Below are positions 53,097 through 61,148 of a DNA stretch of 64,000 nt, in pieces; positions within the stretch are counted from its first letter, which is position 1; each line of letters begins with the position of its first letter. The stretch is taken from NCBI RefSeq assembly GCF_001911425.1, contig NZ_MPPL01000001.1, positions 5,396,094 to 5,460,093 on the forward strand, read 5' to 3'. The stretch is from Mucilaginibacter polytrichastri. Lineage in GTDB: Bacteria; Bacteroidota; Bacteroidia; Sphingobacteriales; Sphingobacteriaceae. The notes under the pieces are model-generated. The model ran no database searches. It worked only from the letters and a program-made list of their open reading frames with translations, and was not told where the DNA came from. The translations under genes and the position numbers were made by a program.

Positions 53097-53307
53097 TGAG
53101 GTATAAACTAAATTACTGAATTTTAATGCGGCTATATAAATAGTGTATGCCGGTTATTTGCAAAGCTAAATGATTGTATCGGTTATACAATCCTGTAAGC
53201 TGCCACTTTAACTATATTTTAACATTTTTATTACCCCTGCGGGCTTTTCTTTTAACCAAATAACAATATTAACTAAACGAAATGAGTTTAACGCTGTTTA
53301 TCTGGTT

Positions 53308-53784
53308 ATGAAACCGTTAACCAAACTGGCCCTGTTTGTATTACTATTTACAACAACAACCACTGCATTTGCTCAAAAGCACACCCCCTTGCCTCACGGC
53401 ATGGTGTTTGGCAGTTCGCCCTCTAATATTAACCAAATGCCGGCCGGCAAACTCGAAGCTTTTATGGGTAAACGTACCCGTACCAGTGTGGTAGTTTATG
53501 GCCGTGTACTACGCGTTACCAAACAGCAAGGCGGCTGGTTTGAAATGGATGCAGGCAATGGCAAAATTATAGCTGCCCATTTTCGGGATTATAACATCAA
53601 ACTCCCTGTAGATCTAAAAGGCCGCGAGGTAATTATAGATGGCGTTGCCGAAAAACAATTTATAGCCGATGACCTGCAACACCTGGCCGGTGATACCGTG
53701 CAAGGTAAAAAGCAGCACAGCGTTAAAACAAACCCTAAAGAAAAAATAACCTTTGAAGTGAAGGGGTTAATGGTGAATAAATAG
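53308..53784 (+). CDS. DUF4920-like exported protein lacking the usual cysteines
   Basis: A 158-residue protein with signal peptide (KLALFVLLFTTTTTAFAQ). The core VVYGRVLRVTKQQGGWFEMD..AHFRDYNIKLPVDLKGREVIIDGVAEKQF matches DUF4920, in which the equivalent of KQQGGW usually reads CxxxGCW. Both cysteines are absent here, so any metal or redox function tied to them is probably lost. It stands alone with about 210 bases of upstream sequence. Confidence 0.75.
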   Translation: MKPLTKLALFVLLFTTTTTAFAQKHTPLPHGMVFGSSPSNINQMPAGKLEAFMGKRTRTSVVVYGRVLRVTKQQGGWFEMDAGNGKIIAAHFRDYNIKLPVDLKGREVIIDGVAEKQFIADDLQHLAGDTVQGKKQHSVKTNPKEKITFEVKGLMVNK

Positions 53785-54244
53785 TTGAGGAGAGAGACAA
53801 GAAATAAGAGCCAAGAAACAAGATAAGTACACCGTAGAGACACAATACTTTGTGTCTCCTGAGATTGGGGAATCGTAATTGCTGTAGAAACAAGCTCAGA
53901 GCAATTAGCCCTGCCCCTAAATACAGCAGAAATCCGTTTTCCATTAGGAATGTAGTGTGAGTTATGAATCGTTAGTGGATGTACTTTTTCTTTTTCCGCA
54001 AAAGAAAAAGTACCAAAAAGAAAACTCGTGGCTGCTCAATTTTCTATTAAAGGGTGTGCTGAGGCCAGTGTTATGCTGCCCGAAAATTAAGATGCCACAA
54101 TTATTAGGCTATTGAAGGTTCATCACAGTAGTTTGTAGCAACCGTTAAATAACCACCTCAATGACGGTCATAGCTTAATAACAAAAAAAGGACAAGGAAT
54201 TTCTCCCTTGTCCTTATATCATTAGTCCTTTATCCTAAAAAAAC
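53785..54244. other. Intergenic region rich in small hairpins
   Basis: No gene recognised. Contents: an A-rich near-tandem repeat (GACAAGAAATAAGAGCCAAG) at about 53794-53828; a GAGACACAA/TTGTGTCTC hairpin at 53837-53858; a GTACTTTTTCTTTT/AAAAGAAAAAGTAC hairpin at 53981-54013; and the carB terminator AAGGACAAGG/CCTTGTCCTT at 54188-54215. These look like unrelated dispersed repeats collected at one site. Confidence 0.7.
54188..54215. terminator. Terminator hairpin downstream of carB
   Basis: Arms AAGGACAAGG and CCTTGTCCTT around AATTTCTC; on the minus strand it is followed by a T-run (54183-54189 as A), so it probably terminates carB. Confidence 0.8.
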
Positions 54245-57064
54245 TTACTTGCTCAGGTACATCGATTTCTCTTTGTACAAGTGGCGGAAATAAGGGTCTT
54301 CGAGGTTAGGGATAAAGCGGATGGCTTCGCCGGTCGATTTCATTTCGGGGCCTAATTCTTTGTTTACTTCCGGGAATTTATCGAAAGAGAACACAGGCTC
54401 TTTAATGGCATAACCTACCAATTTACGCTCTATGGTAAAATCTTTAAGCTTGTTAACACCCAGCATAATTTTGGCCGCTATGTTAATGTAAGGTACATCA
54501 TAAGCCTTTGCTATGAAAGGCACGGTACGTGATGCACGCGGGTTGGCTTCGATCACAAATACTTTGTCGTTTTTAACCGCAAACTGTATGTTGAGCAAAC
54601 CTCTTACATTTAATGCGCGGGCAATTTTGGCAGAGTATTCTTCCATCTGGCTAATTACGCTTTCGCTCAAATCAAATGGAGGTAATACCGCAAATGAATC
54701 GCCGGAGTGGATACCTGCAGGCTCAATGTGCTCCATCATACCAATGATGTGTACATCGTCACCATCGCAGATCGAGTCAGACTCGGTTTCTGATGCACGA
54801 TCCAGGAAATGGTCAATCAGTACGCGGTTGCCCGGTAAGTTTTTAAGCAGGTTAACTACTGCTTTCTCTAAATCCTCGTCGTTGATCACGATGCTCATGC
54901 CCTGCCCGCCTAATACATAACTAGGGCGAACCAGTACAGGGTAGCCAACTTCGTGCGCTACTTCAATTGCTTCTTCAGCAGTTTCTGCAACACCATATTT
55001 AGGGTAAGGGATATCCAGTTCTTTCAACAAGTCAGAGAAACGGCCACGGTCTTCGGCGATATCCATATCGTTAAATGAGGTACCGATAATTTTGATGCCA
55101 TGCTCATGCAGTTTCTCAGCCATTTTTAAAGCTGTTTGGCCACCAAGCTGCACAATCACACCCTCCGGTTTTTCCAGTTCGATGATGTCGCGTACATGTT
55201 CCCAAAACACCGGCTCAAAATATAGCTTATCGGCCATGTTAAAGTCGGTAGATACGGTTTCGGGGTTACAGTTAATCATGATGGCTTCGTAGCCTGCTTC
55301 TTTAGCGGCTAACAAACCATGCACACAGCTGTAGTCAAACTCAATACCCTGGCCAATGCGGTTAGGGCCCGATCCTAATACTACGATCTTCTTCTTGTCT
55401 GATACGATAGATTCGTTTTCGCCCTCGTAGGTAGAGTAATAGTAAGGTGTTTTAGCCTGAAACTCTGCAGCGCAGGTATCAACCATTTTATAAACACGTT
55501 TTAAACCTAATACCTTGCGGCGTTGGTAAACATCCTCTTCGGTAGTATTGCCACCCAGTATCCAGGCAATTTGCTGATCTGAGAAACCTTTTTGTTTAAC
55601 GTTGAAGAAGATATCGCGTGGAATGTTGTTTACCGAATAGCGGCGCAACTCTGCCTCCAGGTTAACCAGTTCCTGAATTTGGTTCAGGAACCAACGGTCT
55701 ATCTTGGTTGCCTTACGCACCGATTCGATAGGTACACCAAGGCTCAAGGCATCATAAATGTGGAATAACCTGTCCCAGCTTGGATGCTCCAGGCTGTGCA
55801 TAATTTCTTCAAGGTTGCGGCTTTGACGGCCGTCTGCACCTAAGCCGGCACGGCCAATCTCTAAACTCTGACAAGCTTTTTGTAAAGCCTCGCTAAAGCT
55901 GCGGCCAATAGCCATTACCTCACCTACAGATTTCATCTGTAGGCCAAGCTCTTTGTTGGCGCCTTTAAATTTATCGAAGTTCCAGCGTGGAACTTTTACG
56001 ATCACATAATCCAGCGTTGGCTCAAAATAAGCCGAAGTTGTTTTGGTGATCTGGTTTTCTAATTCGTCAAGGTTATAACCGATAGCCAATTTAGAAGCTA
56101 TTTTGGCGATAGGGTAACCTGTTGCTTTTGATGCCAGCGCCGATGAGCGGGATACCCGTGGGTTAATCTCGATAGCGATAATGGCCTCATCAGCCGGGTT
56201 AACAGAGAACTGTACGTTACAGCCGCCTGCAAAATTACCAATGGCGCGCATCATTTTAATTGCCTGGTCGCGCATTTCCTGGTAGCAGCGGTCGCTTAGG
56301 GTCATGGCCGGGGCCACGGTGATCGAGTCGCCGGTGTGGATACCCATCGGGTCAAAGTTTTCGATAGAGCAGATGATAATCACATTATCATTGCTATCAC
56401 GCAACAGCTCCAGTTCGTATTCTTTCCAGCCTAAAACAGCTTGCTCTACCAATACCTCGTGGGTTGGTGATGCCTGCAGGCCGCGGCTTAGTGCGGCATC
56501 AAAATCTTCTTTTTTGTGTACAAAGCCTGCGCCTTTACCACCCAGCGTATAGCTTGGGCGAATTACCAGCGGAAAGCCGATAATCTGCGCAGCTTCCTTA
56601 CCTTCTAAAAACGAATTGGCAATTTTTGATGTTGCCACCCCTACGCCGATATCAACCATTAACTGGCGGAAAGCCTCGCGGTTTTCTGTTTTTTCGATGG
56701 CTGCAATATCTACACCGATAATGCGGACACCATACTTTTCCCAAAGCCCCTGCTCATCTGCCTCTATACAAAGGTTTAATGCCGTTTGGCCACCCATAGT
56801 AGGTAGCACAGCATCAATCTTTTGCTCCTGGAGTATTTTTTCGATACTCGCGGTGTTAAGCGGCAACAGGTAAACATGGTCGGCAATAACCTTATCGGTC
56901 ATGATGGTTGCCGGGTTGCTGTTGATGATTGACACGGTAATGCCTTCGTCTTTCAGCGAAAGGGCAGCTTGTGAACCTGCGTAATCAAATTCGCAAGCCT
57001 GGCCTATGATAATAGGGCCTGAACCAATAATTAAAACTGATTTAATGGAGGTGTCTTTTGGCAT
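54245..57064 (-). CDS. carB: Carbamoyl-phosphate synthase large subunit without MGS domain
   Basis: A 939-residue protein. Both ATP-grasp halves are complete, starting with IIIGQACEFDYAGSQA and the second Rossmann part VVLGSGPNRIGQGIEFDYSCVH, with VRPSYVLGGQGM in the second ATP-grasp. It ends YFRHLYKEKSMYLSK at the point where E. coli CarB (1073 residues) begins its C-terminal allosteric MGS domain. This shorter form is normal in related Bacteroidota, so UMP/ornithine control through that domain is absent. It makes carbamoyl phosphate for arginine and pyrimidines. carA is not in this window. Confidence 0.96.
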   Translation of the reverse strand: MPKDTSIKSVLIIGSGPIIIGQACEFDYAGSQAALSLKDEGITVSIINSNPATIMTDKVIADHVYLLPLNTASIEKILQEQKIDAVLPTMGGQTALNLCIEADEQGLWEKYGVRIIGVDIAAIEKTENREAFRQLMVDIGVGVATSKIANSFLEGKEAAQIIGFPLVIRPSYTLGGKGAGFVHKKEDFDAALSRGLQASPTHEVLVEQAVLGWKEYELELLRDSNDNVIIICSIENFDPMGIHTGDSITVAPAMTLSDRCYQEMRDQAIKMMRAIGNFAGGCNVQFSVNPADEAIIAIEINPRVSRSSALASKATGYPIAKIASKLAIGYNLDELENQITKTTSAYFEPTLDYVIVKVPRWNFDKFKGANKELGLQMKSVGEVMAIGRSFSEALQKACQSLEIGRAGLGADGRQSRNLEEIMHSLEHPSWDRLFHIYDALSLGVPIESVRKATKIDRWFLNQIQELVNLEAELRRYSVNNIPRDIFFNVKQKGFSDQQIAWILGGNTTEEDVYQRRKVLGLKRVYKMVDTCAAEFQAKTPYYYSTYEGENESIVSDKKKIVVLGSGPNRIGQGIEFDYSCVHGLLAAKEAGYEAIMINCNPETVSTDFNMADKLYFEPVFWEHVRDIIELEKPEGVIVQLGGQTALKMAEKLHEHGIKIIGTSFNDMDIAEDRGRFSDLLKELDIPYPKYGVAETAEEAIEVAHEVGYPVLVRPSYVLGGQGMSIVINDEDLEKAVVNLLKNLPGNRVLIDHFLDRASETESDSICDGDDVHIIGMMEHIEPAGIHSGDSFAVLPPFDLSESVISQMEEYSAKIARALNVRGLLNIQFAVKNDKVFVIEANPRASRTVPFIAKAYDVPYINIAAKIMLGVNKLKDFTIERKLVGYAIKEPVFSFDKFPEVNKELGPEMKSTGEAIRFIPNLEDPYFRHLYKEKSMYLSK

Positions 57065-57397
57065 AGTGTTTTTAAAGTCAAAAGTTATTAGGCAAACATC
57101 AAAAAAGCAATGATATTTTACCGGTAAATACTATGCGCTGGAAGCAAAAATTCCGACTTTCAGCGTCGGGATGCAAAGATAGGACTTTAGAGGTTACGCG
57201 TGAGAAATATTTTGATTTTTATAATGAGATGATAAAAATTGAAAATAAATACTTAAAGCAGGCTGACGATTGCCATACTCCACCCGCACATCATATTTGG
57301 CTGTGCGGTATGAAAATAGGGTTTAGTGGTATTTTGAACAGGAGCAGGCATGCTTACACAAATACGCCTATTCTTATTTTAATGAAAGCAATAAGTA
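57065..57397. other. Intergenic stretch between carB and panD
   Basis: About 330 bases. A 90-codon plus-strand frame (57133-57405) is present but has no recognisable protein character and no neighbours in support. The left end must hold the carB promoter. No other structure seen. Confidence 0.5.
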
Positions 57398-57748
57398 CTA
57401 CTTAATTAATTTATTATCCGTATCCGGAAATACCAAAACAGGTTCAAAATTACGCGCTTCTTCCATCTCCATAGATGCGTAAGAGATTATGATCACAATA
57501 TCGCCCACCTGGGCCAGGCGTGCAGCTGCGCCGTTAAGGCATACAATACCACTTCCCCGCTCACCTTTTATTACATAGGTTTCAAAGCGTGCGCCGTTGT
57601 TATTGTTTACAATCTGCACCTTCTCGTTGGGTATAATATTGGCAGCATCTATCAGATCTGCGTCTATGGTAATGCTGCCTACATAATTCAGTTCGGCTTG
57701 GGTTACTTTAACGCGGTGTATCTTAGATTTTAAAACCTCAATAATCAT
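57398..57748 (-). CDS. panD: Aspartate 1-decarboxylase
   Basis: A 116-residue pyruvoyl enzyme. The self-cleavage site Gly-Ser is in LNYVGSITIDADLID, and Tyr58-type and Thr57-type regions (NNNGARFETYVIKGERGSG, LNGAAARLAQVGD) are conserved. It makes beta-alanine for pantothenate. It lies 56 bases downstream of panC on the same strand, forming a panCD operon. Confidence 0.96.
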   Translation of the reverse strand: MIIEVLKSKIHRVKVTQAELNYVGSITIDADLIDAANIIPNEKVQIVNNNNGARFETYVIKGERGSGIVCLNGAAARLAQVGDIVIIISYASMEMEEARNFEPVLVFPDTDNKLIK

Positions 57749-57804
57749 TTTGCAAAGTTATAATATAGAATCTGGAAAAGTGTCATGCTGATCTGATCCG
57801 AAAA

Positions 57805-58641
57805 TCAGCGGATTATCATATTGTCTATCAGTCTGGTTTTACCTGCCTGCACGGCAGTTAGCGCAATCAAATGCGGGTTTGCTTCGGTTGCCGGCAATAG
57901 CGTGTCGCCATCGGCAATTTCAAAATATTCCAACACTACGCCTGTTTCGGCATTAATCATGGCAATTGCTTCGCCTGTTACCTGTTGCAGGTTTTCGCCG
58001 TTAAAGTTTTCGGCCACCCAGCGCAATGCTTTAGATACTATCAGGGCATGCTCCCTTTCGCCGGCAGATAAATGGATATTGCGCGAACTCATGGCCAAAC
58101 CTTCGGGCTCGCGGGAGATGGGTACCATCACCAGCTTAACCGGCATGTTGAGCAATTGCACCATTTTAGTGATCACCAGCACCTGTTGATAGTCTTTTTG
58201 CCCAAAAAATGCAGCATCGGGCTTAACAATATCAAACAGTTTAAATACCACCTGGGTAACCCCCTGATAATGCCCCGGGCGAAATTTTCCTTCCAGTAAA
58301 TGTTCCAGCTGGCCCAGGTCAATATGCCATTGCTCATTAGCGGCATACATCTCACTTACACTTGGGTTAAACAATATATCGCAACCGGCGGCTGTCAGTT
58401 TTGCTATATCAGCCTCAATGGGGCGGGGGTAATTCTGCAGATCGTCGGGGTTGGTAAACTGTGTGGGGTTAACAAAAATACTGCAAACCGTAACGCTGCA
58501 CTGCTGCCTGGCCAGGGCTAATAACGACAGGTGCCCCTGGTGTAAAGCGCCCATAGTAGGCAATAAGCCAATGGTTTCGCCATTTTGCCGGCATTGCAGT
58601 AAATATTGCTGCAGCTCGTGTTTTGATGTAAATATTTTCAA
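57805..58641 (-). CDS. panC: Pantothenate synthetase
   Basis: A 278-residue ATP-dependent ligase. Signatures are LLPTMGALHQGHLSLL (HIGH-like), FVNPTQFTNPDDLQNYPR, GKFRPGHYQGVTQVVFKLF, AFFGQKDYQQ and AMSSRNIHLS. It joins pantoate and beta-alanine. The start codon is TTG (MKIFTSKHELQQYL). It diverges from the glycogen-synthase-like gene and heads the panCD operon. Confidence 0.95.
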   Translation of the reverse strand: MKIFTSKHELQQYLLQCRQNGETIGLLPTMGALHQGHLSLLALARQQCSVTVCSIFVNPTQFTNPDDLQNYPRPIEADIAKLTAAGCDILFNPSVSEMYAANEQWHIDLGQLEHLLEGKFRPGHYQGVTQVVFKLFDIVKPDAAFFGQKDYQQVLVITKMVQLLNMPVKLVMVPISREPEGLAMSSRNIHLSAGEREHALIVSKALRWVAENFNGENLQQVTGEAIAMINAETGVVLEYFEIADGDTLLPATEANPHLIALTAVQAGKTRLIDNMIIR

Positions 58642-58713
58642 ACCTTATCTTGTGAAAAAGATGGCAAAGTTGTGCTTTTAATTAAAAATAACCAAACTTA
58701 CTTGCATAATCCA

Positions 58714-58744
58714 TTGATAGTTCTTAACATATTGTGTATATTTG
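58714..58744 (+). promoter_or_regulatory. Promoter: TTG-N20-TATATTTG
   Basis: TTG at 58714-58716 and TATATTTG at 58737-58744 are 20 bases apart, a good fit to the Bacteroidota -33/-7 pair, ahead of the glycogen-synthase-like gene. This is the best complete promoter seen in the window. Confidence 0.65.
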
Positions 58745-58793
58745 CACACTCAAATTTTTTTGAGCGATATTAAAATTTAAATACTGATTAGAG

Positions 58794-59618
58794 ATGGGTA
58801 AATCTAAGCTTCTGTTTATAACTCATGAAATGTCGCCTTTCCTCGAACTCACTAAAATTTCTGAAATAACCAGGCAGTTGCCACAAGCAATGCAGGACAA
58901 GGGTTTTGAAATCCGTATCCTGATGCCACGTTTTGGAAATATTAATGAGCGCCGGAATCGCCTTCATGAGGTAATACGCTTATCGGGAATGAACATTATC
59001 ATCAACGATAATGATAATCCGCTAATTATTAAAGTGGCTTCTATTCCTTCTGCGCGTATGCAGGTATACTTTTTAGATAACGAAGAGTATTTTCAACGTA
59101 AGCATGTGTTCAATGATAAAGACGGGAAGTTTTATGCTGACAATGATGAGCGTATGATTTTCTTCTGTAAGGGTGCACTGGAAACTGTAAAAAAATTAGG
59201 CTGGGCTCCGGATATTGTTCATTGCCACGGGTGGATGAGCGCGCTGGTACCTGCTTACATAAAAAACACATACAAAGACGATCCAACCTTTAAGCATTCT
59301 AAAATAGTTTACTCTATTTACGAGAATGACTTTACAGAGAAATTGGATGACGATTTTGCGCGTAAAGCTGTAATGAGCGATATGACCGAAGCACATACCG
59401 ACGTATACAAACCGGGTACCAACGCTGCATTATATGCAGGCGCTATCCAATACAGCGACGGGATTGTTTTGGCAAGCGAAAACATCGATGCAGATGTGTT
59501 AAATAATGTTAAAAACAGCCAAAAATCGGTTCTGGAATTTAATTCCACTTCAGATTTCGAAAATTATTACAACTTTTACGACGAAATTACCAACGAAGAA
59601 CTGGTGAACGTTGCTTAA
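58794..59618 (+). CDS. Glycogen/starch synthase-like protein, N-terminal GT5 domain only
   Basis: A 274-residue protein resembling the first domain of GT5 glycogen synthase: LFITHEMSPFLELTKISEITRQLPQAMQDKGFEIRILMPRFG, YADNDERMIFFCKGALE, and PDIVHCHGWMSALVPAYIKN. The C-terminal GT-B domain that carries the ADP-glucose site (in GlgA proteins of about 480 residues) is missing. This short form recurs in Bacteroidota next to panC, so it is a conserved variant and not a recent truncation. Whether it transfers glucose is uncertain. A DUF4270 gene follows after 16 bases. Confidence 0.88.
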   Translation: MGKSKLLFITHEMSPFLELTKISEITRQLPQAMQDKGFEIRILMPRFGNINERRNRLHEVIRLSGMNIIINDNDNPLIIKVASIPSARMQVYFLDNEEYFQRKHVFNDKDGKFYADNDERMIFFCKGALETVKKLGWAPDIVHCHGWMSALVPAYIKNTYKDDPTFKHSKIVYSIYENDFTEKLDDDFARKAVMSDMTEAHTDVYKPGTNAALYAGAIQYSDGIVLASENIDADVLNNVKNSQKSVLEFNSTSDFENYYNFYDEITNEELVNVA

Positions 59619-59634
59619 AGATTTGAAGATATAT

Positions 59635-61035
59635 ATGAAATTTTTCCGATTAGACTTATTAACCCTGTTGATAAGTCTTTTTATTTTAAATAGTTGTACA
59701 AACCAGGATAAACTGGGCTTGGCTATTGATCCGTCGCAGCAGATAGATGGTACGCTGATAGATACGTCTACAGTGTTAACCAAAACAGTGCTCGAAGACA
59801 GTGTGGTAACATCCGGCATTGCCAAAACTCCGCTGGCTTATTTTAAAGATCCTGTTTTTGGTACTTCAGAATCAAATATCGCTGCTTTACTGAGCCTGCC
59901 GGGTAGTGCTGCCTATAGTTTACCGTCGGGTACCATTACTATCGATTCGGCAGTATTGGTATTACGCTACAACGATGGCTTTTACGGCGATTCATTAACC
60001 TCCAAATACAAGGTTAATGTATATCAGCTTGCAGAGCAGCCAAGTGCCAGCACTGTATACCGCGGAAGCAAAACATGGCAGGTTAATACCGGTACTGTTT
60101 TAGGTACGCAAACCTTTAATTCGCGCACACACACCAAGTTTAAAATTACCAACATTGTGTCTGGCGCTAAGGATACCCTGGTATCTGTACCGGCACAGTT
60201 GCGCATAAAAATTAATAATAATTTTATTTTTAATAACCTTTTCGGTGCTTCTACAGCGGTGCTGGCATCAAACAACTTGTTTCAGAACCAGGTAAAGGGG
60301 TTATACGTTACGCTTGATAAAAATCAAACGGGTGCGGGCGGTCGTTTTTTAGTTAACCTGGATTCGAGCAAGGTTGATGTATATTACAAAACTGTAAATG
60401 GTACTACTATAGATACTGCTACAGTTACCTTGCCGCTGGCCAATCGCGCAGCAGAAATTAAACGCACTTACAGTACTACGGTACAGGCTGCGGTAAACAG
60501 TACGGCATCATCGCAAGAAACAGTTTATTTTGAGGGACTTGGCGGTTTGAGAACCAAAATAAGCTTCCCTTACCTTAAAAATATTATTACAGCAGCCGGC
60601 TCTGACGTTGTTTTAAACCGTGCCGAGCTTATTGTAAGCGCGGCAACAGGTACCGATATCCCTTACATCCCTACGCCTAAGCTAAGTTTGTACCGTTACG
60701 ATATTGCCCTGCAACGAACCGAAGTACCCGACGCTACGTCGACAGACCCGCGTTATATTGCCGTAAATACCTTTGGCGGGTTTTACGTAAAAAGCTTAAA
60801 AGAATACCACTTCATTATTACAGGTTATATATCTGATTTGATGCGTGGCAAAACAGTAGACTATGGTACCTTTATTGGCCCTGTAGATACCACCAATACA
60901 TCTAGTGTTGATTATGCAGCTACTGCCCAAACAGCAGGGCGTGCCGTTGGCATAGGGGGTATTACCAATAAGGCCTCGGCCAATTATCCTTACCGCATGC
61001 GGCTTAATATAATTTATACCAAAGCAACCAAATAA
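59635..61035 (+). CDS. DUF4270 lipoprotein
   Basis: A 466-residue lipoprotein (lipobox LNSC in FILNSCTNQDKLGLAIDP). The DUF4270 features are an early DPVFGTSESNIAALL segment, TIDSAVLVLRYND, and a C-terminal LYRYDIALQ plus FGGFYVKSLKEYHFIITGYISDLMRG. It is a surface or periplasmic protein of unknown function, common in Bacteroidota. The ATG at 59635 was chosen; an in-frame TTG overlaps the upstream gene's end. Its transcript likely begins upstream of the glycogen-synthase-like gene and ends at the hairpin at 61041. Confidence 0.88.
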   Translation: MKFFRLDLLTLLISLFILNSCTNQDKLGLAIDPSQQIDGTLIDTSTVLTKTVLEDSVVTSGIAKTPLAYFKDPVFGTSESNIAALLSLPGSAAYSLPSGTITIDSAVLVLRYNDGFYGDSLTSKYKVNVYQLAEQPSASTVYRGSKTWQVNTGTVLGTQTFNSRTHTKFKITNIVSGAKDTLVSVPAQLRIKINNNFIFNNLFGASTAVLASNNLFQNQVKGLYVTLDKNQTGAGGRFLVNLDSSKVDVYYKTVNGTTIDTATVTLPLANRAAEIKRTYSTTVQAAVNSTASSQETVYFEGLGGLRTKISFPYLKNIITAAGSDVVLNRAELIVSAATGTDIPYIPTPKLSLYRYDIALQRTEVPDATSTDPRYIAVNTFGGFYVKSLKEYHFIITGYISDLMRGKTVDYGTFIGPVDTTNTSSVDYAATAQTAGRAVGIGGITNKASANYPYRMRLNIIYTKATK

Positions 61036-61040
61036 TACAA

Positions 61041-61069
61041 TCCCCCTCTTATACAGGGGGATTTTTTTT
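61041..61069 (+). terminator. Rho-independent terminator
   Basis: TCCCCCT and AGGGGGA arms around CTTATAC, followed by eight T. Confidence 0.9.
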
Positions 61070-61148
61070 GATACCAATTTATTAGCTTAGCAGATAATTT
61101 ACTATACCAATGCTATAGCTTTATAGCAATATTTTAAACCATCTATTT

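Noticed and set aside
57133..57405. A 90-codon plus-strand frame between carB and panD
   Set aside because: No recognisable motif, signal or domain; overlaps the panD end and probably the carB promoter region.
61070..61148. glmS ribozyme
   Set aside because: The leader is only about 113 bases after a terminator and no ribozyme core sequence was seen; this ribozyme is typical of Firmicutes.
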